Source: Adineta steineri (taxonomy: Eukaryota > Rotifera > Eurotatoria > Adinetida > Adinetidae). From it: a DNA stretch of 64,000 nucleotides. Location of the stretch: the NCBI GenBank assembly GCA_905250115.1, contig CAJNOI010000020.1, forward strand, positions 470,804 to 534,803. The letters run 5' to 3'. Each line of letters opens with the position of its first letter. Within the stretch, counting starts at the first letter, position 1. Both the position numbers and the translations under genes were made by a program. The notes below the pieces were generated by a model. It saw nothing but the letters and a program-made list of their open reading frames with translations. It had not been told where the DNA came from and did no database searches. Shown in pieces: positions 11,263-22,385 of this stretch.

Positions 11263-11988
11263 ATGTCGAATAAAAGTTTAGTTGTTATTACTGGTGCTAG
11301 TTCAGGTATTGGTGAAGCAGCAGCTCGATCTTTCTCTCAAGCTGGTCATCCATTATTATTACTTGCTCGACGTCTTGATCGTTTAGAAGCATTAAAATTA
11401 CCGAATACAATTTGTGAAAAAGTTGATGTTACTGATCTTGATCAAATCAAAACAGCTGTAGCAAAAGCTGAAAAACAATATGGTCCAGTTGATTGTCTTA
11501 TTAATAATGCGGGTGTTATGTTATTAGGATTATGTGATACACAAGATCCAAAACAATGGGAACAAATGATACAAGTCAATATGATGGGTGTTCTCAATGG
11601 TATTCATGTTGTTTTAGCAGGAATGAAAGAACGTCGTCATGGAACAATAATGAATGTTAGTTCTGTAGCTGGACGAAAAACATTTCCAAATCATGCTGTT
11701 TATTGTGGTACAAAATTTGGTGTTCATGCTTTTACAGAACAAATCCGAGAAGAAGCATCATCTTATAATGTTCGTTTTATTAATATTGCACCAGGTGTTG
11801 TAGAAACTGAACTTTTATCACATACAACATCGAAAGAAATTGTTAGTGATTATCAAGATTGGAAAAAACAAATGGCTGAACCATTAGTAAGTGAGGATAT
11901 TGCAAATTCAATGATATTTGCTTATCAACAACCACAACGTGTTTGTATTAGAGAAATTCTTATTTGTCCAACAAAACAAGAAAAATAG
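11263..11988 (+). CDS. Short-chain dehydrogenase/reductase (SDR), 241 aa, intronless
   Basis: A single open frame encodes a complete classical SDR. The dinucleotide-binding glycine motif TGASSGIG is at residues 10-17, and an Arg-Arg pair at 36-37 suggests NADPH preference. The structural NNAG is at 81-84. The catalytic residues are Asn106, Ser134 (NVSSVAG), Tyr147 and Lys151 (YCGTK). The PG motif IAPGVVET follows. The length is that of cytosolic, non-membrane SDRs. The substrate cannot be told. Absence of introns where all neighbours are split, and an overall look close to bacterial SDRs, fit an acquired bacterial gene, but codon use matches the surroundings and metazoan SDRs can also be intronless. 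The start is the only ATG before the glycine motif. Confidence 0.93.
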   Translation: MSNKSLVVITGASSGIGEAAARSFSQAGHPLLLLARRLDRLEALKLPNTICEKVDVTDLDQIKTAVAKAEKQYGPVDCLINNAGVMLLGLCDTQDPKQWEQMIQVNMMGVLNGIHVVLAGMKERRHGTIMNVSSVAGRKTFPNHAVYCGTKFGVHAFTEQIREEASSYNVRFINIAPGVVETELLSHTTSKEIVSDYQDWKKQMAEPLVSEDIANSMIFAYQQPQRVCIREILICPTKQEK

Positions 11989-12366
11989 ATTAGAATTTTT
12001 TTTATCTTACAAAATTCATTTGATTCTTTTTAATAAAAATATATATTAGTACTTTCATATCTTTAACTTATTGTATGTGGAAGATTTTCTTGAGAAACAA
12101 TTCGTGAGTATTTTTCTATATAAATCATATTTGGTATACTAGAAGTACCACCAAATTAGTTTTATAATCTGTTCTTTATGAAAAAATAGACTACAAACAT
12201 ACATTCTCTTAAAATGAACAAAAGAAAAATCAAGCTAGAAATACAATGCTGTTATAATACTATTTTTACAATAAACAGCGACAAAAGAAACAGAACAAAA
12301 AAAATGTTTGATGAAACTGTTCACATTGAGCAAACAATAATATAGAAATTTGAAAGACGAAATAAT
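11989..12366. other. Convergent intergenic spacer
   Basis: Lies between the 3' ends of the dehydrogenase and the STRA6-like receptor gene. AT-rich; nothing beyond probable untranslated regions is seen. Confidence 0.5.
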
Positions 12367-15300
12367 TTAAAATGATAATTTTCGATCATCATGTTCATCA
12401 ACATCAAGTAATAGTGTTGTACAAGTTGTTGTATGATTACGTATAATAACATTTGATTCAATTTTTTCTTGACTTTTTGTCAGAATTGTATGATTTTGAA
12501 AATGATTCATAAAACTATCTACCGATGATAATTGTACAGGTTTTATATAATGTTTTCGTAATTGTATTAAACGCATATTTCGAGTTAATGTTATTGCTAA
12601 CCACCAACGAAATATAATTCGTTGATGATTTGTATATAAATAAATATCTCGTTTCGATATTCGTAAATACTGATAACGTTTTTCAATTTGTTCATTTATT
12701 ATTGAACAAAAATAAACAAGTACAGGATGTGTATGAAGACATTCCATATGTATAAATGATACATAAGATATAAAACCTATATCTAATTTTTCTAATGCAC
12801 GTCCATGTATACAATAATCCAAACGTGGAAGAAAAACAAATGTTACTATCCATGCTTTTAATATACGAAATGCACATGATATTAAACCAAGAAAACAATC
12901 GAAGAAAAAATTGAAATAAGTAAATACGAAATAAACTCGAAGATTTTTTAATACCATTATTTTTCCATGTCTAAAAATAATTTAGCAAATCTATTAGATC
13001 AAAAGAAAATATTTCTCTTTCATCGAGACAAAACAAATGATATAAACAACGTTCGAGTGGGTAGCGTTGGGTCAAGTTCAGTGTGCTCCAAATTTGGAGT
13101 TTGCGAATATGTAAGCTTTAGCGAAAACCTCTGCCTGAAAACTGTAATCATCTGTTTTTGACTGCTCTAATAGATACTCTAGACTGTACTGAACCGACTG
13201 GTGATGCTCAAGAAGAAAAAGCACATATTTACAAGCTACAATTTGTGGAAAAACTTGAAACTCCAAATTTGGAGCTCACTTAACTGAACCGTAGCGTTTT
13301 ATAGCCACACCCTCGCCCTTGTAATTGATATTTGTAGCCAGAAAAGGTTGTAGGGGGCTGAGTTGGGTACGGCGGTCCTAAAAACAACGGAACCGAACCC
13401 GCTCTTTTCGCATTTCTACTGATCGGAGCCGGACCGGACCCGCGGTTCCGGGTAGTTTTTGGGACCACCGTACATTAGGGCTGGGCCTTTCATGGCCACT
13501 GCTCGACTACGCGCCTAATGTTTATTAATTCATTGGCCTGATATATACTACCAGGATTATTAAATAGCTCTCGTGTAGTCTGATTTAAGCATGTGAAAAC
13601 CAAAACGGATCTCTACGCAGAGCTGGGCAAAATACTCGAAATACTCGTACTCGAGGATATGATCTTGGAGTTCTTAATTATGTCTCATAAAAAATTACTA
13701 TGTGATTATGTGCTGCATGGATGACATGAATTCTTGACGTCTTTTTCTTTCGACTGTTTAAATATAGATTTTTCCTCCTACCAACTATGGCAAAAACTCT
13801 TAGTCACCCTCGATACAATAGTACTCGAGTACGGTTGTGTTGTACTCGTACCCGAGAAAGAACGTACTCGCCTAGCTCTGCCTCTACGATATTCAGTTTC
13901 GAATTCAACTACGAAAATTAAATTGATTTTTTCTTCTTCATATCTTACCTTTGTAAAAAGAATGTTCTTGATAAAAACCATTGTATAATAAATTTCATTA
14001 AATAAATAACTAATATAGGTATCAATACTTTTGCAATTTCTTCGATAAGAAATACATGTTTGAATAGAATACGTAAAGCAATTAATATGAAAAATACTAG
14101 ATTACCAATAATAATATATCCAAATATTAAATAAGCAATACAATAACCTGGATAATGAATATTTTTTGACATTAATCGAGCAGTTTTAAAGGCTGATCTT
14201 GCTGGAATATCAATAAAAATTCCTTTATAAGCATTAAGCATATGTTTTTGATAATGTTTCATTCCGAAAAATAATTGTCCGAAATAAATAATAGATGTTA
14301 ATAAACAAGTAAATATCATTTCATATTTAAGATTAATTAATTTTGGTTCAGGTAAATCAAGTTCATCATAAACAATTAATAATGGTAATAACGTAAAATT
14401 ATAAATTTTTTCAATAAGATTAAACCCATTTTCTAACATATTAAATGTTAAATAATATATTAACATAAACGCAATCATATACATATTCAATATTTGTTTT
14501 GAATAATGAAAATATTTTTTTGGTTGATAAATTTTATTTAATAAAGATTGAACTAACGAAGATTTTTTATTATAATCTAATTTTTGAAATAAATCATGAA
14601 CATAATAATATTCAATTGAATGATTTTTATTAGAAGTAAATGTGGGTTCATGATAAATATGTTTTAATGGTTTTTTAATCGAATTTTCATTATTACAACA
14701 GATAAATGAATGATAAACATTACTAATTAATAAATATGTTAATCGACAACATATATATGTTAAACATAAATAATATGGTGCATATTTAAGTACACTAACT
14801 GTAGATGAATCAATACCAAATTGATCAAATGTAGAAAGAGAATCATTTGAATGAATATATAAGGAATTATTTAAATCTATCGATGACCAATTTAAGGAAT
14901 TTATAGGTATGACAGATGATTCATACATTGAAAATGGCTAAAATAAAAGAAAAATAATTGTCATGTAATTAGATTTAAGTTAATCTTGAAGGTGTAGGTG
15001 AAAGATAGACTATATATCGACACCAGGGACCTGCGGAGTCAACTTTTTTGACTCCAAATCCGACTCCGACTTCAGAAAATTATATTTTACAGACTCTGTC
15101 GGAGTCGAAGTCATAATCGGGTTTCGGAGTCTACCGCAGCTCCCTAATTCACACTCATCCTCTCTTAGGATTATTTTAATCTAGAAGTTTCCTTTATGTG
15201 CCCAAAGTATAGGCTCTAAAACGGTTAATCATTTCGCATATCTCCTTCGTAAGCATGAATTTGATGGGCGACATTTTGTAGTTTATTCTTTTCAACTGCT

Positions 15301-17713
15301 TAAACTCAGAAAGAATTCTATATAACAAGTGACGCTCGTTCGAGGACTCGCTTAGCTCTTTCTCGTAGAAATGCATCGTCCCCACATTTACTGAAAAAAC
15401 ACAATTGAAAATCGTGAAAAATAGATTTTCGATGTTTTTTTGACCTTTGTCCTCTCTTTAGCCCCCCCCCTCACCATGGTCACCCAACAGACTTCAGATT
15501 CGAACCCCCCACATCGAAATATCTCTAGAAATGTTTTTTTGGCCCTGCGGACAGACAAGCAAACAATTAATTTTTACTGGACACTTCTCTACGAGAAAGA
15601 GAATAAATTAACTTACATGAATAGTTGACGTCATTGTTGTTGCTGCAGTTGTTGTTAATTTTGTTCCTCGATATACAAATCGATCTTTAAATCTATGAAT
15701 ACGATTTCTAAATCCTCCTGAACGTGCATCATCATATTCAGGCATAAGCATTGTTGTTGTACTACTAATTAATGCATTTGATTCATATTTTGTTATTAAT
15801 TGATTTTTAAATTGTTCAAATTTTTGCCATGTTTGTATTAATGGTTTCATATTAATACAAAATGCTTGTTCAAATATTCTTAAACATAAATCTAACCACA
15901 TATATAATGAACATAATATATAATAAAGTATATTTGTATTTGCCATTTCAATAATTGAATAAACAGGATAATATCTTAATGCAACAATAATAATCAAACC
16001 AATTTGTCGAATAAGCTCAAATAATGGCCCATTTATTGTAAGTAATTTCATTTGTGTTGTTTTTAAAAAGATTTCTTTAATTATTTCTAATATTTCATAA
16101 CTTATAATTCCACATAGAATCATATTATCAAAACGATTAATTTTCGAAAATGGATTAAATGGTAATGGTATATAAATTGAAAATTTTTCTTTATTTAACC
16201 GATAATATTCTTTTCGTGTCTGATTAATAATTATCAATAGAATAATAACTAAAGCAATAGGTAATGTTAATAAATTATGATAATAATTATTTTCATATAA
16301 TATACAAAATTCAAATAAATGTGTCGAATGATTCATTGTTTGTTTGATATAATTTTTTGCATTGATAATAATAACACTAATTATTATTGTTAATGTTATT
16401 GGTAAAAGAATAAGAATTAAATTTTTCGGTTTAATAAAAAGATAACGAAAATTAAACGAATAAATAGATTCATGTGAAGATGACCATGAATGTTTTTTAT
16501 TCGATGTAAAACTATTCATATGATCGATTATTTTCGATGATTGTGCTATTGAATTTTGACCACTTAACAATATACTATAAATATCAAAACAAAATTCATT
16601 CAAAAAATCTATTATAATCAAACTTACGTTTGTGATTGTTCTTGCGTAGATTTTCGAAATGACCAGGAATCTTCTGATCGATCCATATTAATAATATAGG
16701 AAATGATAAACGCAATGAAAACAATGATAGCACCAATAATTATTTGTAAACCTTGACTACTCCCTAAAATAATCAATTTAATTTTTTTATTAAGAAAATA
16801 TTATACAAAACTTACATTTTTCACATTGATCGCCTGTGTAAAGAAACCGACATTGACATTTAAATGTATTGGTCAATGGTAAATTAATACATGTTCCATA
16901 TTTACCACAACTAGCACTATTATTATAACATCGATCAATTGCTAGAATAAGTAAATAAGTATAATATTTTCTTTTTTTTTTATTAAGACATACTTTGTTT
17001 ACAAACATAAGGTCGTAAAGCTTGTTCAACACATGGTGCTGGTGTAATTACACTTGTATTTCGTGCAAACCATAGAATACCACAATCATAAGCAAGAATA
17101 TCTCGATTATTATCAGCCCAACGTCGATAAACTAAAGTCTCTTTTAATGGTATATCATTCAACCAAAACCAAGTATCTAAAAAAGAAAATTAAACATAAA
17201 TGATTTTTTATTCTTTGTTTTTTAAATTCCTACTATTGATTTTACGTAATCCAATATACACTGATACGCTATCTGATCCTGATTTTAATCCAATAAGTTC
17301 TCGTTCAATAAATTCATATTCATCGATTGATTCAATAGATAATAGACGAGCATCTTTTGCTTTTGGTAATGATAAACAATTATTATAAGCTCGTTCCCAT
17401 GATGGAGCTGGTGCTGTTTTCATGTATGTATAACAAGACCCAGCAAAATATTTCGATGGTGAAAGACATTCTAAATATCAAAAAAAACATTATTTCATAT
17501 TCATATATACATTTCATACGTATTCCATGTTTGACTCTTTCTTTCGTTTCTTTGATTAATTGATAGGCTTGATGACTTCGTTTTGTTACTAAAATAAAAG
17601 CATACATAAAAAGAAATTTATTTTTTGTTTATTGAATATTTACTCGAAGTTGATTGAACATTATTTATAAAAAGAAATAATATAAATATCGTTAAAACTA
17701 TTTGTCGAATCAT
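12367..17713 (-). CDS. C-type lectin / EGF / STRA6-like multi-pass receptor (1123 aa)
   Basis: Nine exons join in phase: 17644-17713, 17520-17588, 17234-17470, 16994-17176, 16816-16941, 16628-16763, 15617-16574, 13949-14937 and 12367-12970. Residues 1-21 are a signal peptide (MIRQIVLTIFILFLFINN...). About 46-187 form a C-type lectin fold with its cysteines and WFWLND/WADNN core, but without a clear EPN or QPD sugar motif. About 188-229 form one EGF-like module (CGKYGTC...CQCRFLYTGDQC). A transmembrane helix follows at about 232-253. The rest is many hydrophobic helices ending in the STRA6 family hallmark RLDYCIHGR...HTHPV, the vitamin A (retinol-binding protein) receptor domain. STRA6 moves retinol across the plasma membrane; what this version binds is unknown. 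The large introns carry several MITEs. Confidence 0.82.
13069..13290. mobile_element. hAT-type MITE (222 bp) in a receptor intron
   Basis: Inverted ends of about 20 bp (GGGTCAAGTTCAGTGTGCTCC at left; GGTTCAGTTAAGTGAGCTCC for the right end read in reverse) extend inward through a shared CTCCAAATTTGGAGTTT palindrome. Exact 8-bp duplications GTAGCGTT flank it at 13061-13068 and 13291-13298. No coding capacity. It sits in the last intron of the STRA6-like gene. Confidence 0.8.
13367..13473. repeat. GC-rich inverted-repeat element (about 107 bp)
   Basis: GTACGGCGGTCCTAAAAAC at the left and the reverse complement of GTTTTTGGGACCACCGTAC at the right match at 17 of 19 positions. The interior is rich in CGG/GGACC words, unlike the surrounding DNA. 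No target duplication was found, so the true ends may lie further out. It is probably another short transposon-derived element. Confidence 0.55.
13618..13880. mobile_element. hAT-type MITE (263 bp), GTACTCG-rich, in the same intron
   Basis: Ends CAGAGCTGGGC and GCCTAGCTCTG are inverted repeats with one mismatch. Flanks TCTCTACG (13610-13617) and CCTCTACG (13881-13888) are an 8-bp target duplication with one difference. The left interior repeats ATACTCG/GTACTCGAG and the right interior repeats GTACTCG. No coding capacity. Confidence 0.75.
15024..15146. mobile_element. Short hAT-type MITE (123 bp) in a receptor intron
   Basis: Left end CAGGGACCTGCGGAGTC and right end, reversed, TAGGGAGCTGCGGTAGAC are imperfect inverted repeats. 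Interior GGAGTC/GACTCC words make it nearly one long hairpin. Candidate 8-bp flanks ATCGACAC and ATTCACAC agree at 6 of 8 positions, which fits an older insertion. Confidence 0.6.
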
Positions 17714-20700
17714 TGAAATATTATGATTACTTGTCTTAACATCTAGAAGAAGAAAAGAAATGAAACAAGGACAAATAAATTGATACATATGTCGAGACAA
17801 TAGAAAAAGAAAATTAATTGAAATCTGATCATTGTTTCTTTACGCAACGTTGTCTTCGTTTGAATAAGTCACGTTTTGAATAATTCCTTTTTATTGTTAC
17901 TCATTTCGATGCATTGTACTCTTCAAAAAAAAAAAGTAAACGAAATATCACACCTACTTGTAAATATATAAAATCGAAAAGATTAATATCAGACGCCTAT
18001 TTATATATTCTTTACTCAAACGAACAAATACAAATTAAAATTGACGATACCACTTCATCTAATATATTCATCGACGATAATTGTCTATGTCTGCCTCGTA
18101 TATGTATTTACATCTATTAGAAACAATCAGTCTTATCGACGTGACTTTTCAACTACAACTATCCGCCCCCACTACTGTTTGTCTTATACGTTTTATGAAA
18201 AAAAAAAAGATTATAATGGTTGAATGAAAGATATAACTTATGCAACTCATTTCTTTTGAATTCGATTCTTTTTTTTTGCTGTTGATAATGTTTGTTCAAA
18301 GAAGGCCATTTTCGTATTCAATGAAGTCAGTAAAAAGAAATGAACAAAGTAAACGGTCAATATGATATAAACGATTACATCAAGCGGAAGCAAAATGATT
18401 TCAAGAATAATAACAGAAAGGGTCAGTGCATTATTTCTGTTGAAAGAAAAGAAAAAGAAAAAAAAAAGAAATGAAGGTTTACGATTATCGTATCTTACAT
18501 ATTCAATGATTTTGAACAATATATATGAATAAACATACGTTAGATAGCTACGTAATAATCATTTTAACGGACATATTCAATCAACCATTTACCTATGCTG
18601 ATTTTGAATGACAGAATGGAACTATTACTAGTATTCGTTCTTATTGTTGATTGATATCTCTGACGTATATTCTATTGACTAACAACAGTAGTCGATATTG
18701 TATAACCGGAACGAAATGTATCGCGTGTATTATTCTTTCCTCTCCCTTTCACAAATACAATAGTATCATATACGAATGCATAAATACACAATGGAATAAT
18801 ACAATAGATTCTAGTTCTCATTAAACAACCAATTCTATACATATGTATACGCATGAAATATTGCCCGGAACGAATATGTATATGTCGATTACATAAGTAA
18901 AAATAAAATAATGAATTTAAACAATCCATTAAAGAGTATAGAAAACAATGATCGAATAGTTTGAGTACATACATGAAAAAAAAAGAAAGAGTTAGTCGGT
19001 ATAGATGAAAAGGCTTCTTGTAATTCGTTATACTATACAATCAAACTAGTCTTTTGTATATATATATTTAATCCTAATATTCAATAATGAAAGAAAAATC
19101 AGATGTTGTCAATATCTGATAAAACTATATATGTGAACATTGACCATACTATACTACATTACCTTGTCAGTTTTCTTTTTTTTTCTCTCTACAATGAATG
19201 ATAACAGTTATCAGCCTAGTAACAACATGCCTGATTTTTCTTCTAGCACATGCTTATATGTCTCATACTCACACTTAAGTCAAGACGGAGAGGAGTGCTC
19301 AATACGATGATGATAATAATAAATATTGAACAAAAACACGTATTGATAAGATGCCTAGATATATGTCATTTATATATGGTATAGAATGAAAGAACTAAGA
19401 AAGAAAAAATCTCATTATTCATCATATCACCTGTTATAGTCATACAACTGCTATTTTGATTACACAAGAACGATAATAATACTATACGACTCTCTATGTC
19501 TCTTTTGATCTCAGATATTGTTAGATGAGAGATACACGAATAAAAAAAAACCAATTAACTTACTAAAGCTGTGTTCATCAGAACACCTCACATTCATATG
19601 TGATATGTTTGTTTTATGCATATCATCAATATAATAGATCATTCAACAACATAGTGTGATAGAAAAAGAGAGAAATCTATCATAATGAGTAGTCAATGTC
19701 AACTCTCTGTAAAAAAAAAATTTTCTCTTTTATTTTTCAATTTAAAATATAAATACCCTTGTCGAAATATATAGCCATCGTTTAATTTTCTATCAAATAA
19801 AAATAAAATTTATCTTTTCATTTACAGAGAGTAGCAGAGTTCATTATAAACTATTATCTATATACTCAATGTCAAGATCAAGGATTGAAAAAAAATATCA
19901 ACTAATCCTTTTCATATCATTAAATAAGGTTGGAAAGTTATCCTTGATCTCTGTTGCTTTTTTATTTTATCGTCTCGACATAAAAGTGTATGTCATCATC
20001 GTCGTCTATTGTAATCAAATTAGGTCGATTGATGCAATCTATTTATCAATAGACATCTACGATCAAGTGTATTTTTTTGTGGGTTGAACGTAATTGAAAG
20101 TAGACAAAAAAAAAATAAAATAAAGAAGAGAGAATGTCTACGAGACACCAAATGTAATTAATATTTGATCAAATATGAAATGAAAGGAGATTTACTTCTT
20201 CTTACTTATTTAATCGATGATGGCACCAAAAAATAAAAAAAAATCTATACTTATATTATTCGTTATTCTAGTTCATTTGGTCTATATATATATATATATA
20301 CATATGTAAAGCTTAGACTGAACTGAACCTTGAAAAATGAATGTCAATTTCATGTTAAATCACTCATTCTCTTCTCTCTTCATTTAAGTGTGAGACTCTT
20401 CGTTTTCTATTCTGACCAACCCAAGGGCTCATCTTTACTCACATATATATATATAGGTACAACACTTGTTACATGAATTGAACTTGAAGGTTAACGAAAA
20501 TCTCTCGTATGTTAATGTAAAGTCTCAAGAAAAAAAGAAAGAAAGAACATTATTATACAATATAGATATGTATATCTATATATCTGTACCTAAAGAATAA
20601 CCTTCAAACGGCTCGAGTTGCACATCAGTGAGATGATGATAGGGGGACGAAGTGTTGTGAAACGAAGATAATGAGATATATATGTATGAACGAATACGAC

Positions 20701-21234
20701 ACATCAAGGTGAAAGAAAGTCTCAAAAGATTATCGTTTGTTTTTTTTCTTCATTGGCATAAAAATCTGTTCACACATACATATCCAAATAAGAGGATTTT
20801 CTTTTATGATGAATTAAAAATCAAACTAGGTGTGATTAAACACTTTATTCTTCACGGTTATAAACTACAAAAGAATTCATTAAAAAATTGTTTCTGTATA
20901 TAAATACTAGATTGTCCATTATATGTGAAAGTCAAACTTTCTCATTATATCACAATTTGTATCAATAGTAAACAATAGATGAAATGAAAAAAAAAGTGAT
21001 AGCACTTTTTCTTTTCAAATAGAATACTTAAGTTGATGATTATGTTTGATAAGAAGCCTTGATATTCAAGGACATGTCCGCTATCATATCTACTTAAAGA
21101 CGAAAATACACATATACCGCAAATGAAATTATAGATAACAATGAGTTTATTTAGCGTTCTTTATGTCAAATTAAATTTGTACATTTGAACGATGAAAAAA
21201 TTATTTACATTAAAAATACAAAAATATATATATA
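17714..21234. other. Long gene-poor interval
   Basis: Over 3.5 kb lies between the start of the lectin-STRA6 gene and the end of the next minus-strand gene. It holds (TA)n runs and T-rich tracts. Two minus-strand open stretches are notable but unconvincing. One (18672-19040) has many aromatic residues. The other (18244-18443) follows a good acceptor-like TTTCTTTCAACAG and would encode a hydrophobic tail. They do not join in phase. It may contain regulatory DNA or a non-coding transcript. Confidence 0.45.
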
Positions 21235-22157
21235 TTATATCCGCCAGTAAAGAGTATCTGAATTATATAACAATGATCGAATATTATCAAGTTGATTTAA
21301 TTCATTCGATTTGTTTTGATACTCTTCTGGAGTTATTTTTATGATTGGTAAACGAATTAATTCATATTCAACAGTTATATGTGGTGGTTTATGATCAATA
21401 AAACGATTACGTTTTCGTTCGAATTCCTTTGGATTTGCATAACGATATTTAATACGTTTTGGTGAAGATTTAGGCGGAAGCCATTGTTCAATTACAACAG
21501 GTCCTTTTATAATTAAGAAAAAAATTTTTATAAATAAATAAATAATTATAACTTACGAGGTTTTGATGACAATTCAGTATGACGATGAATAATAATCTAA
21601 TTACGAAAGAAAAAAAATAAATGAAAAAAATTTGATATGTTTGTTATATTTACCTTTCTTAAAGGTGTTTTATAATTTACAGGAATATATTTATTATAAA
21701 AAATATGCTGATCCGTAGTTGGTCTTGGTGGAGTAGTTTTAATTACAATAGGTGATGGTGTACGTTGTCCATTTTTATTATTCCTTGGTCTGATATGAAC
21801 ATGTATAGGTGAACGATATCTTTTTGATTTGATATGTACTTCTTGTATTTGAATATCAACAGGATCAAGTGTTGGTTGTTGATATTGTCGTACATAAACT
21901 TGTTGTTTATGAATATTTTTATCACTTTCACGAGTTTCGATGATTGGATCTGAGATAAGATCTAATTCGTTATCATCATCCATATCTATTGATTGAGATA
22001 TGTGATTATTCTAAAGAAAAATTTTTTTTTCATCAATTTTAATTACTATTGAACTTACAACATTGGCATCTATAATTTCTTGTAATTGCTCATGATTTTC
22101 TACATCAGTAGATAATGAAGATTTTTTGTCAGCTTGTCTTTGTTCTAGAAGCAACAT
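21235..22157 (-). CDS. Unrecognised proline- and histidine-rich protein (254 aa)
   Basis: Four exons join in phase: 22059-22157, 21654-22010, 21557-21596 and 21235-21503. The product starts MLLLEQRQADKKSS. It is hydrophilic, with no signal peptide or membrane helix. It has acidic parts (MDDDNELDLIS), basic/proline parts (SPIHVHIRPRNNKNGQRT) and a C-terminus rich in Tyr, Pro and Arg (PPKSSPKRIKYRY, then LYWRI at the end). I recognise no domain. The short 40-bp third exon and clean splice sites argue that it is a real gene. The start is uncertain: a TTCTAG just after the ATG could be an acceptor for a further 5' exon. Confidence 0.6.
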
Positions 22158-22385
22158 GATTTATGTATTCTGACGCTTCGTCAATATTGTCATGAATATA
22201 TATGTTTAATATTTCGAAATGCGCAGTAACCACCTCATCATATAAGCAATCAAGCGGAAAATTAGCTGACATATTTGTGATATTGTCAAGGCAGAAAACA
22301 ATGAATGACTGTGTGATTTTATATGGCTTAGTTTTATTTAACAAAAACGATAACAATAACAATAACAATATAATAACAATAGTTT

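Noticed and set aside
17383-17607. Continuous minus-strand frame across two lectin exons
   Set aside because: It uses the wrong frame; splicing at GTATGA...TTTAG gives the cysteine pattern of the C-type lectin.
22129-22368. Minus-strand frame overlapping the start of the unknown 254-aa gene
   Set aside because: It ends at once in the real exon's other frame. It could reflect a 5' exon, but no phase-consistent donor was found.
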